A DNA stretch of 55,845 bases, taken from contig CAYSHK010000069.1 of the NCBI GenBank assembly GCA_964430935.1, forward strand, positions 1 through 55,845. The letters run 5' to 3'. Below the pieces are notes generated by a model. That model was not told the DNA's origin. It did not search any database and saw only the letters and a list, made by a program, of their open reading frames with translations. This document shows positions 31,874-43,173 of the stretch, one piece after another. The stretch's first letter is position 1, and each line of letters opens with the position of its first letter. The stretch comes from Thermopetrobacter sp964430935. GTDB taxonomy: Bacteria; Pseudomonadota; Alphaproteobacteria; Rhizobiales; Aestuariivirgaceae. Made by a program: the position numbers and the translations under genes.

Positions 31874-32572
31874 TCATCCCTTCGGGGTGTGGTCGCGGGC
31901 GCCGAAGATGGCGGTGCCCACCCGCACGTGCGTGGCACCGAAGCGCACCGCCACGTCGAAGTCGCCGCTCATGCCCATGGAAAGCCGCGAAAGCCCGTTG
32001 CGGCGGGCGATCTTCTCCAGCAGGGCGAAATGCAGGGCCGGCTCCTCGTCCACCGGCGGAATGCACATCAGTCCCACAACGTCCAGCCCGTGCACGCTCC
32101 GGCATTCCTCGACGAAGGCGTCCGCCTCCGAGGGCGGCACGCCCGCTTTCTGCGGCTCCTCGCCGGTATTCACCTGCACGAAGACGGGCAGCCGGCGGCC
32201 CTGCCTCTCCATCTCCTTCGCCAGCTCGCGGGCCAGCTTCGGACGGTCCACCGTATGGATCACGTCGAACAGCGCCACCGCGTGCCGGACCTTGTTGGTC
32301 TGCAGCGGTCCGATGAGATGCAGGGTCGTGTCCGGCCACTCCTCGCGCAGGGCCGGCCACTTGTCGCGCGCCTCCTGCACGCGGTTCTCTCCGAAATGCC
32401 GCTGCCCCGCCTCCAGCACCGGCCGGATGCGCTCCGGACCGTGGGTCTTGGAGACCGCGATCAGCGTCACTTCCGCCGGGTCGCGTCCGGCCGCCTCGCA
32501 GGCCTCGCGCAGTTGCGCGCGCACCGTGTCCAGCCCGGCATGTCCCGTCGCGTTCCTGCCTTCCCGTGTCAT
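31874..32572 (-). CDS. YggS family pyridoxal phosphate homeostasis protein
   Basis: PLP-binding protein that helps control free pyridoxal phosphate. The 232-residue reading starts at ATG 32572 (MTREGRNATG). PLP-binding Lys42 lies in IAVSKTHGPERI, followed by RHFGENRVQEARDKW, LHLIGPLQTNKV and the C-terminal phosphate-binding LSMGMSGDFDVAVRFGATHVRVGTAIFG. A GTG start at 32611 would add 13 residues; a GGGAGG sequence lies about 15 bases before the ATG. It is divergent from leuS. Confidence 0.9.
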   Translation of the reverse strand: MTREGRNATGHAGLDTVRAQLREACEAAGRDPAEVTLIAVSKTHGPERIRPVLEAGQRHFGENRVQEARDKWPALREEWPDTTLHLIGPLQTNKVRHAVALFDVIHTVDRPKLARELAKEMERQGRRLPVFVQVNTGEEPQKAGVPPSEADAFVEECRSVHGLDVVGLMCIPPVDEEPALHFALLEKIARRNGLSRLSMGMSGDFDVAVRFGATHVRVGTAIFGARDHTPKG

Positions 32573-32675
32573 CGGCGCTTCTTGCACCTCCCGCAAAGTG
32601 CTGTTACTCACGTCGCAGACGTGTCACGCGCGTATATGGAACGAAGAAGCCGACTTGAGCAAGGGCGGGAGGCCG

Positions 32676-35279
32676 ATGAGCAACGAGCGCTACAATCCGC
32701 GCGAGGCGGAGCCGAAATGGCAGAAGGTCTGGGAGGAGGCCGGAATCGCGCGGGCGGAGGAGAATTCCGACAGGCCGAAGTTCTACGTCCTCGAGATGTT
32801 TCCCTATCCTTCCGGGCGCATCCACATGGGGCACGTGCGCAACTACACCCTGGGCGACGTGCTGGCCCGGTACAAGCGCGCCAGGGGCTTCAACGTGCTG
32901 CATCCCATGGGCTGGGACGCCTTCGGCATGCCGGCCGAGAACGCCGCGATGGACAAGGGCGTCCATCCGGCCAAGTGGACCTGGGAGAACATCGACTACA
33001 TGAAGGGCCAGCTGAAGCGCCTCGGCTTCTCGCTGGACTGGTCGCGCGAATTCGCCACCTGCGATCCCGACTACTACCGCCACGAGCAGGCGATGTTCAT
33101 CGATTTCCTCGAGAAGGGCCTGGCCGAACGCCGCACCTCGATGGTCAACTGGGATCCCGTGGACCAGACCGTGCTCGCCAACGAGCAGGTGATCGACGGC
33201 CGCGGCTGGCGCTCCGGCGCGCTGGTGGAGAAGCGCGAGCTGGCGCAGTGGTTTCTCAAGATCACCGACTACGCCGAGGACCTGCTCAAGGGCCTCGACG
33301 AGCTGAAGGACTGGCCGGAGAAGGTGCGGCTGATGCAGCGCAACTGGATCGGCCGTTCCGAGGGCATGCGCTTCACCTTCGAGCTGGTGGACGAGGAGGG
33401 CAACCCCTGGCCTGAGCGCCTGCCGGTGTTCACCACCCGGCACGACACGCTCTTCGGCGCGTCCTTCGTCGCCCTCTCCGCCGACCATCCGATCGTGAAG
33501 GCGCTGGCGGAGAAGGATCCGGAGATTGCCGCCTTCCGCCGCGAATGCGCCGCGCTCGGCACCTCCGAGGAGGCCATCGAAAGGGCCGAGAAGAAGGGTG
33601 TCCGGCTGCCGCTGCTGGCCGTCCATCCCTTCCGCCCGGAGGTGAAACTGCCGGTCTACGCCGCCAACTTCGTGCTCATGGGCTACGGCGAGGGCGCCAT
33701 CTTCGGATGCCCCGCCCACGACCAGCGGGATCTCGACTTCGCGCGCAAGTACGGCCTGCCCGTCATCCCGGTGGTCTGTCCGCGGAACGTGGACCCCGGG
33801 GACTGCACCGTGGGAGACGAGGCCCTCACCGATTCCGACAATCCGGATCTGGTGATGATCAATTCCGACTTCCTCGACGGTCTCACCGTTCCGGAGGCCA
33901 AGGAGGAGATGGCCCGGCGCATGGAGGAGATGGGCATCGGCGAGCGCCGTGTGAACTACCGCCTGCGCGACTGGGGCGTCTCCCGCCAGCGATACTGGGG
34001 CTGCCCCATACCGGTCATCCACTGTCCGGAGTGCGGCGTGGTGCCCGTGCCGAAGGAGGACCTGCCGGTCACCCTGCCCGAGGACGTGACCTTCGACCGG
34101 CCGGGCAATCCGCTGGAGCGGCATCCCACCTGGAAGCACGTGAAATGCCCGAAGTGCGGCGGCGACGCCGAACGCGAAACGGACACCTTCGACACCTTCA
34201 TCGACAGCAGCTGGTACTACGCCCGCTTCTGCTCGCCGCGCGCCGAGGTGCCGGTCGATCCGCAGGCGGCGAAGTACTGGATGCCGGTCGACCAGTACAT
34301 CGGCGGCATCGAGCACGCCATCCTGCATCTTCTCTATTCCCGCTTCTTCGCCCGCGCGATGACGGACACCGGCCATCTGCACCTGAAGGAGCCCTTCGCC
34401 GCCCTGTTCACCCAGGGCATGGTGATCCACGAGACCTACAGGACCGAATCCGGTGCGTGGGTGGAGCCGGCGAAGGTGGGCCGGCGCGACGACGGCAGCC
34501 TCTATCACGTGGACACCGGCGAGAAGGTGACCGCCGGCCCCGTGGAGAAGATGTCGAAGTCGAAGAAGAACGTCATCGACCCGGAGAACATCATCGACCA
34601 GTACGGTGCCGACACCGCCCGCTGGTTCATCCTCTCCGACAGCCCGCCGGACCGCGACATCGAATGGACGGAGGCCGGCGTGGAGGGCGCCTGGCGCTTC
34701 ACCCAGCGCGTATGGCGGCTGATCTGCGCCGTAGCCGGCATCGACGCCCCGGCGGAGCGGCCCGCCGCGTTCTCCGACGCGGCCCTGCAGCTCAGGCGGG
34801 CGACGCACCGCACGCTCGCGGCGGTGACGGAGAACATCGAGAATCTGCATTTCAACAACGCCATCGCCCGCATCCACGAACTGACGGCGGCGATTTCCGG
34901 TTTCATGAAGAAGCACGGCGAGGCCGCCGACGAGGCCTGGGCGCTCCATGAAGCGGCCAGAATTCTGGTGCAGGTCTTCGCTCCGATGATGCCGCATCTG
35001 GCCGAGGAGTGCTGGCGGCGTCTGGGCATGGAGGGTCTGGTGGCGCGGGCCGCCTGGCCGGAGCCCGAGGAGGCGCTTCTGGAGGAGGACACCGTGACCC
35101 TGCCGGTGCAGGTGAACGGCAGGCGGCGCGACGAGATCGTGGTGCCGAAGACCGCCACGCCGGAGGAAATCGAGGCTGTCGCTCTGGAGCGGGATGCTGT
35201 AAAACGGGCGGTGGGAGACAAGACGGTGCGCAAGGTCATCGTGGTGCCGGGGCGCATCGTCAACGTGGTGGCGAAATGA
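32676..35279 (+). CDS. leuS: Leucyl-tRNA synthetase
   Basis: Class Ia aminoacyl-tRNA synthetase, 867 residues. The HIGH motif appears as HMGHVRNYTLGD, the KMSKS loop as EKMSKSKKNVIDPEN, and editing and zinc-binding segments are present (CPECGVVPVPK and CPKCGGDAERETDTFDTFID). The C-terminal extension contains RRRDEIVVPKTATPEEIEA. Start at 32676 is chosen because GGGAGG lies close upstream and the family begins with NERYNPREAEPKWQKVW. The frame is open far upstream but that is shadow. It is followed by lptE (4-bp overlap) and holA. Confidence 0.97.
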   Translation: MSNERYNPREAEPKWQKVWEEAGIARAEENSDRPKFYVLEMFPYPSGRIHMGHVRNYTLGDVLARYKRARGFNVLHPMGWDAFGMPAENAAMDKGVHPAKWTWENIDYMKGQLKRLGFSLDWSREFATCDPDYYRHEQAMFIDFLEKGLAERRTSMVNWDPVDQTVLANEQVIDGRGWRSGALVEKRELAQWFLKITDYAEDLLKGLDELKDWPEKVRLMQRNWIGRSEGMRFTFELVDEEGNPWPERLPVFTTRHDTLFGASFVALSADHPIVKALAEKDPEIAAFRRECAALGTSEEAIERAEKKGVRLPLLAVHPFRPEVKLPVYAANFVLMGYGEGAIFGCPAHDQRDLDFARKYGLPVIPVVCPRNVDPGDCTVGDEALTDSDNPDLVMINSDFLDGLTVPEAKEEMARRMEEMGIGERRVNYRLRDWGVSRQRYWGCPIPVIHCPECGVVPVPKEDLPVTLPEDVTFDRPGNPLERHPTWKHVKCPKCGGDAERETDTFDTFIDSSWYYARFCSPRAEVPVDPQAAKYWMPVDQYIGGIEHAILHLLYSRFFARAMTDTGHLHLKEPFAALFTQGMVIHETYRTESGAWVEPAKVGRRDDGSLYHVDTGEKVTAGPVEKMSKSKKNVIDPENIIDQYGADTARWFILSDSPPDRDIEWTEAGVEGAWRFTQRVWRLICAVAGIDAPAERPAAFSDAALQLRRATHRTLAAVTENIENLHFNNAIARIHELTAAISGFMKKHGEAADEAWALHEAARILVQVFAPMMPHLAEECWRRLGMEGLVARAAWPEPEEALLEEDTVTLPVQVNGRRRDEIVVPKTATPEEIEAVALERDAVKRAVGDKTVRKVIVVPGRIVNVVAK

Positions 35280-35779
35280 TCGGACATCTGCGCAAAGCGT
35301 TCCTTCTGGTCCTCCTGCCCGCGCTCGCCGGGTGCGGTTTCTCGCCGCTCTACGGCACGGGGGAAGGAGGCGGGAACGTCGAGGCGCGGCTCGTGGCCAT
35401 GGAGGTGGCGCCGCCGGCCACGCGCACCGACCAGCTGGTGCGCAACGCCCTGCTGGAAGGCATCGCGCCGTCACGGACCGGCGGCGGAAAGTATCTGCTC
35501 ACATTCCGCACGGAGGAGAAGCAGCAGACCTCCATTCTCTCCTTCGACCGCAAGACTCCCCAGAGCCGCTACATCCTCAACGTCACCTACACGCTTTCCG
35601 ACCGGGAGACGGGCAAGCCGCTGACCTCCGGCAGGACCTTCGCCGAGGTCTCCTACACGAAGACGCGCCAGCCCGTGGCCGACATCCAGGCCCTGAACAA
35701 GGCGAAGGAGACCGCGGCGCGCGTGGTGGCGCAGGACATCCGCACCCGTCTCGCCGCGTGGATGGCATCGGCCGGCTGA
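35276..35779 (+). CDS. lptE: LPS-assembly lipoprotein LptE
   Basis: Outer-membrane lipoprotein partner of LptD. The 167-residue product starts with a lipoprotein signal (LVLLPALAGCGFSPLYG, lipidated Cys about 20) and carries FSPLYGTG and a C-terminal LPS-assembly-type alpha/beta region. It overlaps the leuS stop as ATGA and precedes holA by 4 bp, the standard leuS-lptE-holA order of proteobacteria. Confidence 0.9.
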   Translation: MIGHLRKAFLLVLLPALAGCGFSPLYGTGEGGGNVEARLVAMEVAPPATRTDQLVRNALLEGIAPSRTGGGKYLLTFRTEEKQQTSILSFDRKTPQSRYILNVTYTLSDRETGKPLTSGRTFAEVSYTKTRQPVADIQALNKAKETAARVVAQDIRTRLAAWMASAG

Positions 35780-35783
35780 TCCC

Positions 35784-36818
35784 ATGGCCGTCTTTCCGCC
35801 AGCCAAGCATGCCGCCCTGCTGGAAAGGGCCGCATCGGGCGCGTTGCGTGCCGTGCTGATCCACGGATCCGATCCCGGCGGCGTCTCCGAACTCTCCCGG
35901 AAGCTGGTGCGTGCCGTGACCGGTGACGGAGACGACCCGATGTCGGTGGTCGTACTGGACGAGGAGACCTGCAGGGAGGATCCGGCGCGGCTGGTCGACG
36001 AGGCCCAGGCCATGTCCATGTTCGGCGGCCGGAGGGCGATCCGGGTGCGCGGCGCGGGAGAACATTTCGCAAAGGCCATGGAGAGCGTCCTAGCACGCCC
36101 GGCGGGCGATGCCGTCATCATCGCCGAGGCGGGGCAGCTGAAACCCTCGTCCAGGCTGCGCAAGCTGTTCGAGAAGGATCCGGCGCTGGCCGCCGCGCCC
36201 GTCTACGAGGATTCGGCGCGGGACATCCAGCGGATCATCCGGGAAACCCTGGAGAGGGAGGGACTGCGCATCGCGCCGGACGCCATGGCGGCCCTCTCCG
36301 AGCTGCTCGGCGCCGACCGGGCGGCCTCCCGCGGCGAACTGGAGAAGCTCGCCCTGTACTGCATGGGCCGGGACGAGGTCGCCCTGGAGGACGTGCGCGC
36401 GGTCTGCGGCGACGTCTCCGGCCATGCCATGGGCGACATGCTGGACGCCTTCTTCACCGGCGACGCGACGACGGGAGCGCGCCTGTTCGCCTCCCTGCTG
36501 GCGGAGGGTACGCCGCCGGCCGCGGTTCTGGCGGCGGCCTCCGCCCATGTGGCGCGGCTGAAGCCCCTGGCGCTGCTCGTCGCCGCCGGCGATCCACCCG
36601 GCCAGGTGGTGAAGGCCGCCCGCCCCCCGATCTTCTTCCGCCGCCAGCCGGCATGGATCCGGCAACTGTCCATCTGGACGCCGGAGGCTCTGGAGACGGC
36701 GGACGCCGGACTTCTGGAGGCCACGGCGGGCACGCGCACCATGCCGATGCTGGAGGCGGAGATCGCGGAACGCTGCCTTCTGTCGCTGTCCGTCCGGGCG
36801 GCCCGCGCCGGCCGCTGA
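35784..36818 (+). CDS. holA: DNA polymerase III delta subunit HolA
   Basis: Clamp-loader delta subunit, 344 residues, which opens the sliding clamp. The N-terminal AAA-like region includes VLIHGSDPGGVSELSRKLVR and SMFGGRRAIRVRGAGEHFA; the middle has a helical segment SELLGADRAASRGELEKLAL, and the C-terminal domain is helical. It follows lptE closely. The three-gene order with leuS and lptE supports the call. Confidence 0.92.
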   Translation: MAVFPPAKHAALLERAASGALRAVLIHGSDPGGVSELSRKLVRAVTGDGDDPMSVVVLDEETCREDPARLVDEAQAMSMFGGRRAIRVRGAGEHFAKAMESVLARPAGDAVIIAEAGQLKPSSRLRKLFEKDPALAAAPVYEDSARDIQRIIRETLEREGLRIAPDAMAALSELLGADRAASRGELEKLALYCMGRDEVALEDVRAVCGDVSGHAMGDMLDAFFTGDATTGARLFASLLAEGTPPAAVLAAASAHVARLKPLALLVAAGDPPGQVVKAARPPIFFRRQPAWIRQLSIWTPEALETADAGLLEATAGTRTMPMLEAEIAERCLLSLSVRAARAGR

Positions 36819-37104
36819 ACGCAGATCTTCCGGAAGGGGAAAGAAGAGCGGGCATGCTTGCGGACGGTCTTCGCAAGATCCTTCGCGTCCATGCGAAATC
36901 ATGTCCGGAACTTCGGGGGAACGGAGACAAGCAACTTCCCTTCGGGTATCTTGAGAATCCTCCCCTTCCTCCGTTCCGTTTTCAATTTTTTCTTGAGCCC
37001 TTCCTTCTTCGGGGGCATTCTCCGGGACGGGGAGCCGTTCCGCAGAGAACGTCGCGGAAAAGGAAAAAAGTCCAAAATCGAAATCGGAGAGGGAGGACAG
37101 AACG
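36819..37104. other. Intergenic region before the ABC transporter
   Basis: 286 bp with no gene or convincing terminator. A possible weak sigma-70 pair (TTGAGC at 36993-36998, 17-base spacer, CATTCT) lies in it. GGGAGG just upstream of 37105 gives a good ribosome-binding site for the ABC-transporter gene. Confidence 0.4.
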
Positions 37105-38706
37105 ATGAAAACCGGGTCGCTGGCGCTTCTGGGCGCGGCAGCCGTCGCCATGTGGACCATGACGGCGCAGGTTCAGGCGAAGACGTTCCGCTACGCGTTT
37201 CAGGCGGACGCGCAGTCGCTGGATCCCCACGGCCTGAACGAGACCTTCACGCTGGGCTTCCTGGGCAACGTCTACGAGGGCCTGACCGGATACGACGCCC
37301 AGATGAACCTCATCCCGCTGCTGGCCACGAAATGGGAGACCGTCTCCCCCACCGTCTGGCGCTTCCATCTGCGCAGGGGCGTGAAGTTCCACGACGGCGG
37401 CACCTTCGACGCCGACGACGTGATCTTCACCTGGAAGCGCGCCACCTCCACCGAATCCGGACAGAAGGCCCGCGCTTCCCTGATCAGCGACATCCGCAAG
37501 ATCGACGACTACACCGTGGAGATCGAGACCGCCGGCCCGGTGCCCACGCTGGCCCGCGAGCTGGCCTGGCTCTACATCATGGACAAGCAGTGGTCGGAGA
37601 AGCACAACGCCACCGAGGCCGCCAAGCCGGCCTCCGCCGGCCGCGAGAACGCCTGGGCCACCACCCACGAGAACGGCACCGGCCCCTTCCGCGTGGTGGA
37701 GCGGCAGCCCGACGTGAAGACCGTCATGGAGCGTTTCGAGGGCTACTGGGGCAAGCCGAAGACCAATGTGACGAAAGTGGTCTTCACCCCCATCTCGCAG
37801 GCCGCGACCCGCGTCGCAGCCCTGCTCTCCGGCCAGATAGACCTGGCCTATCCGGTTCCGGTGCAGGACTGGAACCGGCTGAACGCGGCGCCGGGCGTGA
37901 AGGCGCTCACCGGGCCGGAGGCGCGCACCATCTTCCTCGGCATGGACCAGTGGCGCGACGAGCTCACCAACTCCTCGGTGAAGGGCAGGAATCCCTTCAA
38001 GGACATCCGCGTGCGCAAGGCCTTCGCCCACGCCATCGACCTGAACGCCATCAAGCGCGCCATCATGCGCGGCGCGAGCTGGCCTTCCGGCCTGATGTGG
38101 GCGCCGCAGGTGAACGGCTACAATCCGAAGATGAACGTGCCCTACAAGTACGATCCGGCGCTGTCGAAGAAGCTGCTGGCCGAGGCCGGATATCCCGACG
38201 GCTTCACCGTGGGCATGGACTGCCCGAACAACCGCTACGTGAACGACGAGAAGATCTGCCAGGCGGTCGCCTCCATGCTCGCCAAGGTCGGCGTCAAGGT
38301 GGATCTGCTGGCGCAGCCCAAGTCCAAGTACTTCGCCAAGGTGACGGCCTCAGGCGGATACGACACGCCCTTCTACCTGCTGGGCTGGACGCCCGGCTCC
38401 ATGGACGTGCACAACGTCTTCGTCAACCTGATCGCCTGCCGCGACAAGGAGCGCAACCGCGGCAAGTACAACATCGGCGGCTACTGCAACAAGCGCGTCG
38501 ACGAGCTCACGGACCTGATCGCCGCGGAGACCGATCCGAAGAAACGGCAGGCCTACATCGACGAGGGCGCCGCCATCCTGAAGAAGGAGTACGGCTACAT
38601 CCCGCTGCACCAGCAGCCGCTGTCCTGGGGCGTGCGGGAGGATGTTTCGGTGGCGCAGCGCGCCGACAACGTGATGGACATCCGCAACGTCGTGGTCAAC
38701 AGATAG
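37105..38706 (+). CDS. ABC transporter periplasmic peptide-type binding protein
   Basis: Family-5 solute-binding protein (dipeptide, oligopeptide, nickel group), 533 residues. A Sec signal (MKTGSLALLGAAAVAMWTMT, about 1-25) leads into QADAQSLDPHGLNETFTLGF, LRRGVKFHDGGTFDADDVIF and later a C-terminal lobe with GGYDTPFYLLGWTPGSMDVH. It is exported to the periplasm and would deliver substrate to the two permeases encoded next. Substrate cannot be determined from sequence. A 20-bp palindrome lies just downstream, between this gene and the permease. Confidence 0.93.
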   Translation: MKTGSLALLGAAAVAMWTMTAQVQAKTFRYAFQADAQSLDPHGLNETFTLGFLGNVYEGLTGYDAQMNLIPLLATKWETVSPTVWRFHLRRGVKFHDGGTFDADDVIFTWKRATSTESGQKARASLISDIRKIDDYTVEIETAGPVPTLARELAWLYIMDKQWSEKHNATEAAKPASAGRENAWATTHENGTGPFRVVERQPDVKTVMERFEGYWGKPKTNVTKVVFTPISQAATRVAALLSGQIDLAYPVPVQDWNRLNAAPGVKALTGPEARTIFLGMDQWRDELTNSSVKGRNPFKDIRVRKAFAHAIDLNAIKRAIMRGASWPSGLMWAPQVNGYNPKMNVPYKYDPALSKKLLAEAGYPDGFTVGMDCPNNRYVNDEKICQAVASMLAKVGVKVDLLAQPKSKYFAKVTASGGYDTPFYLLGWTPGSMDVHNVFVNLIACRDKERNRGKYNIGGYCNKRVDELTDLIAAETDPKKRQAYIDEGAAILKKEYGYIPLHQQPLSWGVREDVSVAQRADNVMDIRNVVVNR

Positions 38707-38725
38707 TCCGGCGACGCGAAACCGT

Positions 38726-38745
38726 CTCCCCGGCATGCCGGGGAG
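38726..38745. other. Perfect palindrome between binding-protein and permease genes
   Basis: CTCCCCGG-CATG-CCGGGGAG forms an 8-bp GC stem with a CATG loop, 19 bp after the binding-protein stop. Such hairpins commonly stabilise or end the binding-protein mRNA so that it is more abundant than the permease mRNA. There is no U-tract. Confidence 0.6.
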
Positions 38746-38814
38746 GCGGCGGCGTCCCGCCTTCGGTCCGGAACCGGCTTCCCGAAGCCATGCCGAGCGA
38801 GTAGAAGGCCGCAC

Positions 38815-39783
38815 ATGCTTCTGTTCATTGCCCGCAGGCTTGCGCAATCCGTGCTCGTCATGCTCACCGTGGCGCTCATCGCCTTCACGCTCTTCCAGTA
38901 CGTGGGCGATCCGATCAACAACATGGTGGACCAGGACACCTCGCTGGCCGAGCGCGAGCGCATCCGCAAGCAGCTGGGGCTCGACGATCCGGTCTACGTG
39001 CAGTTCTGGCGCTTCGTGCGGAACGCCGCCCATGGCGAGTTCGGCGTCTCCTACCGCCTGCGCAAGCCGGTGGCGGACCTGATCGCGGAACGTTTCCCCG
39101 CGACGCTGGAACTCTCCATGATCTCCGCCATCCTGGCCCTGGCCATCGGCATACCCATGGGCATCTACACCGCCCTGAACCGCGAACGATGGCCGGCGAA
39201 ACTGTTCATGACCCTGTCGCTGGTGGGCGTCTCGCTGCCCACCTTCCTGATCGGCATTTTCCTCATCCTGATCTTCGGGGTCCAGCTGCGCTGGCTGCCC
39301 ACGTTCGGCCGGGGGGAGGTGGTGCAGATCGGCTGGTGGAGCACCGGTCTGCTGACGGCCTCCGGACTGAAGTCCCTCATCATGCCGGCGATCACGCTGG
39401 CGGTGTTCCAGATGACCCTGATCGTGCGCCTGGTGCGCGCGGAGATGCTGGAGGTGATGCGCACCGACTACATCAAGTTCGCCAGGGCGCGCGGCCTGAA
39501 GGAGCGCACCATCAATTTCGGCCACGCCCTGAAGAACACGCTGGTTCCCGTGATCACCATCATCGGCCTGCAGGTGGGCTCCATCATCGCCTTCGCGATC
39601 ATCACCGAGAGCGTCTTCCAGTGGCCGGGAATGGGCCTGCTCTTCGTGCAGGCGATATCCGAGGTCGACATTCCCGTCATGGCGGCGTACCTCATGCTCA
39701 TCGCGCTGGTCTTCGTCATCATCAATCTGATCGTCGACATTCTCTACGTGGTGATCGATCCGAGACTGAGGGTGCAGTCATGA
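38815..39783 (+). CDS. ABC transporter permease, DppB type
   Basis: Inner-membrane permease, 322 residues. Membrane helix about 9-31 is followed by the periplasmic region and the transporter core. The EAA loop is seen as MRTDYIKFARARGLKERTIN, and FGHALKNTLVPVITIIGLQV follows. It forms the translocation pore with the next permease. Its stop overlaps the next ATG by 4 bp. A 20-bp palindrome lies upstream, between this gene and the binding-protein gene. Confidence 0.93.
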   Translation: MLLFIARRLAQSVLVMLTVALIAFTLFQYVGDPINNMVDQDTSLAERERIRKQLGLDDPVYVQFWRFVRNAAHGEFGVSYRLRKPVADLIAERFPATLELSMISAILALAIGIPMGIYTALNRERWPAKLFMTLSLVGVSLPTFLIGIFLILIFGVQLRWLPTFGRGEVVQIGWWSTGLLTASGLKSLIMPAITLAVFQMTLIVRLVRAEMLEVMRTDYIKFARARGLKERTINFGHALKNTLVPVITIIGLQVGSIIAFAIITESVFQWPGMGLLFVQAISEVDIPVMAAYLMLIALVFVIINLIVDILYVVIDPRLRVQS

Positions 39784-40717
39784 GCGAGACGGCCGGATCC
39801 GCCACTCCGAAGACCGCCCTCGGGCGGTTCCTCGACTCCGACCTGTGGTGGAGCTTCACCCATTCCCCGGTGGTGATGCTGGCCGCGCTGGTCACGCTGG
39901 CGATGGTCCTCTCCGCCGTCTTCGCCCCATGGGTGGCGCCGCACGACCCCTTCGACCTGGCCAGCCTCGACCTGATGGACAGCCTGAAGCCTCCCGCCTG
40001 GATGGAGGGTGGCGATCCGCGCTACTGGCTCGGCACCGACGACCAGGGACGGGACATCCTCTCCACCATCCTCTACGGCGCGCGCATCTCCCTGCTCGTG
40101 GGGTTCCTGTCGGTGATCCTCGCGATGCTGATCGGCGTCACCGTCGGCCTGGTCGCGGGCTACTCCGGCGGCATCGCCGACGCGGTCCTGATGCGCATCG
40201 CCGACATCCAGCTCACCTTTCCGGCCATCCTCATCGCCCTGCTGGTGGACGGCGTGATGCGCGGCATCCTGCCTCCGGGCGCGCACGAGCGTGTCGCGCT
40301 GTTCGTGCTGGTGCTGGCCATCGCCCTGTCGCACTGGGTGCAGTACGCCCGCACGGTGCGCTCCTCGGCCATGGTCGAGCGCAACAAGGAATACGTCCAG
40401 GCGGCCCGCGTCATCGGACTGCCCGCGCCGCTGATCCTGGTGCGCCACATCCTGCCCAACGTCATGGGGCCGGTTCTGGTGATCGCCACAATCCAGCTGG
40501 CGCTGGCCATCATCATCGAGGCCACCCTGAGCTTTCTCGGGGTGGGCGTGCCGCCCACCTCCCCCTCCCTGGGCACGCTGATCCGCATCGGCAACGACTA
40601 TCTGTTCTCCGGAGAATGGTGGATCACGGTGTTTCCCGGCCTGGCCCTGATCATCCTCGTGCTGGCGGTCAACCTGCTGGGCGACTGGCTGCGCGATGCC
40701 CTCAATCCGAAACTGAG

Positions 40718-40721
<4 letters not shown>
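39780..40721 (+). CDS. ABC transporter permease, DppC type
   Basis: Inner-membrane permease, 313 residues, with the extra N-terminal segment and helix typical of DppC/OppC. Motifs include YWLGTDDQGRDILSTILYGA, ISLLVGFLSVILAMLIGVTV, the EAA loop EYVQAARVIGLPAPLILVRH and LSFLGVGVPPTSPSLGTLI. The start at 39780 overlaps the preceding stop as ATGA. Its own stop overlaps the ATP-binding gene in the same way, so all three permease/ATPase genes are likely coupled. Confidence 0.93.
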
Positions 40722-42442
<1,721 letters not shown>

Positions 42443-42500
42443 GGCATGACGGATTCACCGGATGGAAACCCTTGTGCGCTATGGCATGCGCATGGAAATC

Positions 42501-42537
42501 CTCCCACCCGGGCGCGCGGGGACGCCGGGTGCGGGAG
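42501..42537 (+). terminator. Possible terminator of the ABC transporter operon
   Basis: A hairpin CTCCC-ACCCGG paired with CCGGGT-(GC)-GGGAG (42501-42511 with 42525-42537, two-base bulge) followed shortly by CGCATTTTCG. It lies 59 bp after the fused ATPase stop. The U-run is short and interrupted. Confidence 0.4.
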
Positions 42538-42632
42538 CGCATTTTCGACAAAATGTAGCCCAAATTGGCGGGGACAACGAGACCCGCTTTTCGGATAGGA
42601 AGTTTGTGTCCCGAAGGTTCAGGTTGGCTCTC

Positions 42633-43154
42633 ATGAAACCATCTTTCCGCATCCCGGCCGCCGTCGCGGCCCTCGCCCTCGCCGCCGCCGCCGCACAGGC
42701 CCAGGAGCCGCAGGAAGCCGGCACCTTCGGGAAATGGACGGCCTACCACTACACCACCAAGAAGGGGCCGGTCTGCTACATCGTCTCCCGCCCGGTGAAG
42801 TCCGAGGCCTCCCGCAAGAACGTCAAGCGCGATCCCGCCTACTTTCTCGTCACCCACCGTCCGGGCGAGAAGGTGATGGGGGAGATCAACACCATCATCG
42901 GCTACACCTTCAAGAAGGGCGCGCCGGTCACCCTGAAGATCGACGGCACGAGCTTCACCCTGTTCAGCACCGGCGACGGCGCCTGGAGCGAAGGCCCCCA
43001 GACGGACCGCAAGATCGTCGCCGCCATGAAGGCCGGACGGACGATGACGGTCACCGGCATCTCGAGCCGCGGCACGCGCACCGTGGACACCTACGATCTC
43101 ACCGGCGTGACCGCGGCGCTGAAGAAGATCGGCGAACTTTGCAAAATGCGCTGA
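42633..43154 (+). CDS. IalB family (invasion-associated locus B) exported protein
   Basis: A 173-residue exported protein. Residues 1-23 are a signal peptide (MKPSFRIPAAVAALALAAAA then AQA). The mature part shows GTFGKWTAYHYTTKKGPVCY and RPGEKVMGEINTIIGYTFKK, with the late VKKIGELC-type Cys (KKIGELCKMR), the pattern of the IalB family. The paired Cys probably form a disulfide. IalB was named in Bartonella but most members are housekeeping proteins of uncertain function. Start at 42633 follows a CTCTC spacer with no strong ribosome-binding site. Confidence 0.82.
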   Translation: MKPSFRIPAAVAALALAAAAAQAQEPQEAGTFGKWTAYHYTTKKGPVCYIVSRPVKSEASRKNVKRDPAYFLVTHRPGEKVMGEINTIIGYTFKKGAPVTLKIDGTSFTLFSTGDGAWSEGPQTDRKIVAAMKAGRTMTVTGISSRGTRTVDTYDLTGVTAALKKIGELCKMR

Positions 43155-43173
43155 CTTCCTCCATATAGGCTGC

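Noticed and set aside
32612..32675. T-box or leucine leader before leuS
   Set aside because: Only 64 bp lie between the divergent genes and no specifier loop or terminator is seen.
32604..35474. A 956-residue minus-strand open frame opposite leuS
   Set aside because: Shadow of leuS; no recognisable domain, and high GC gives long open frames by chance.
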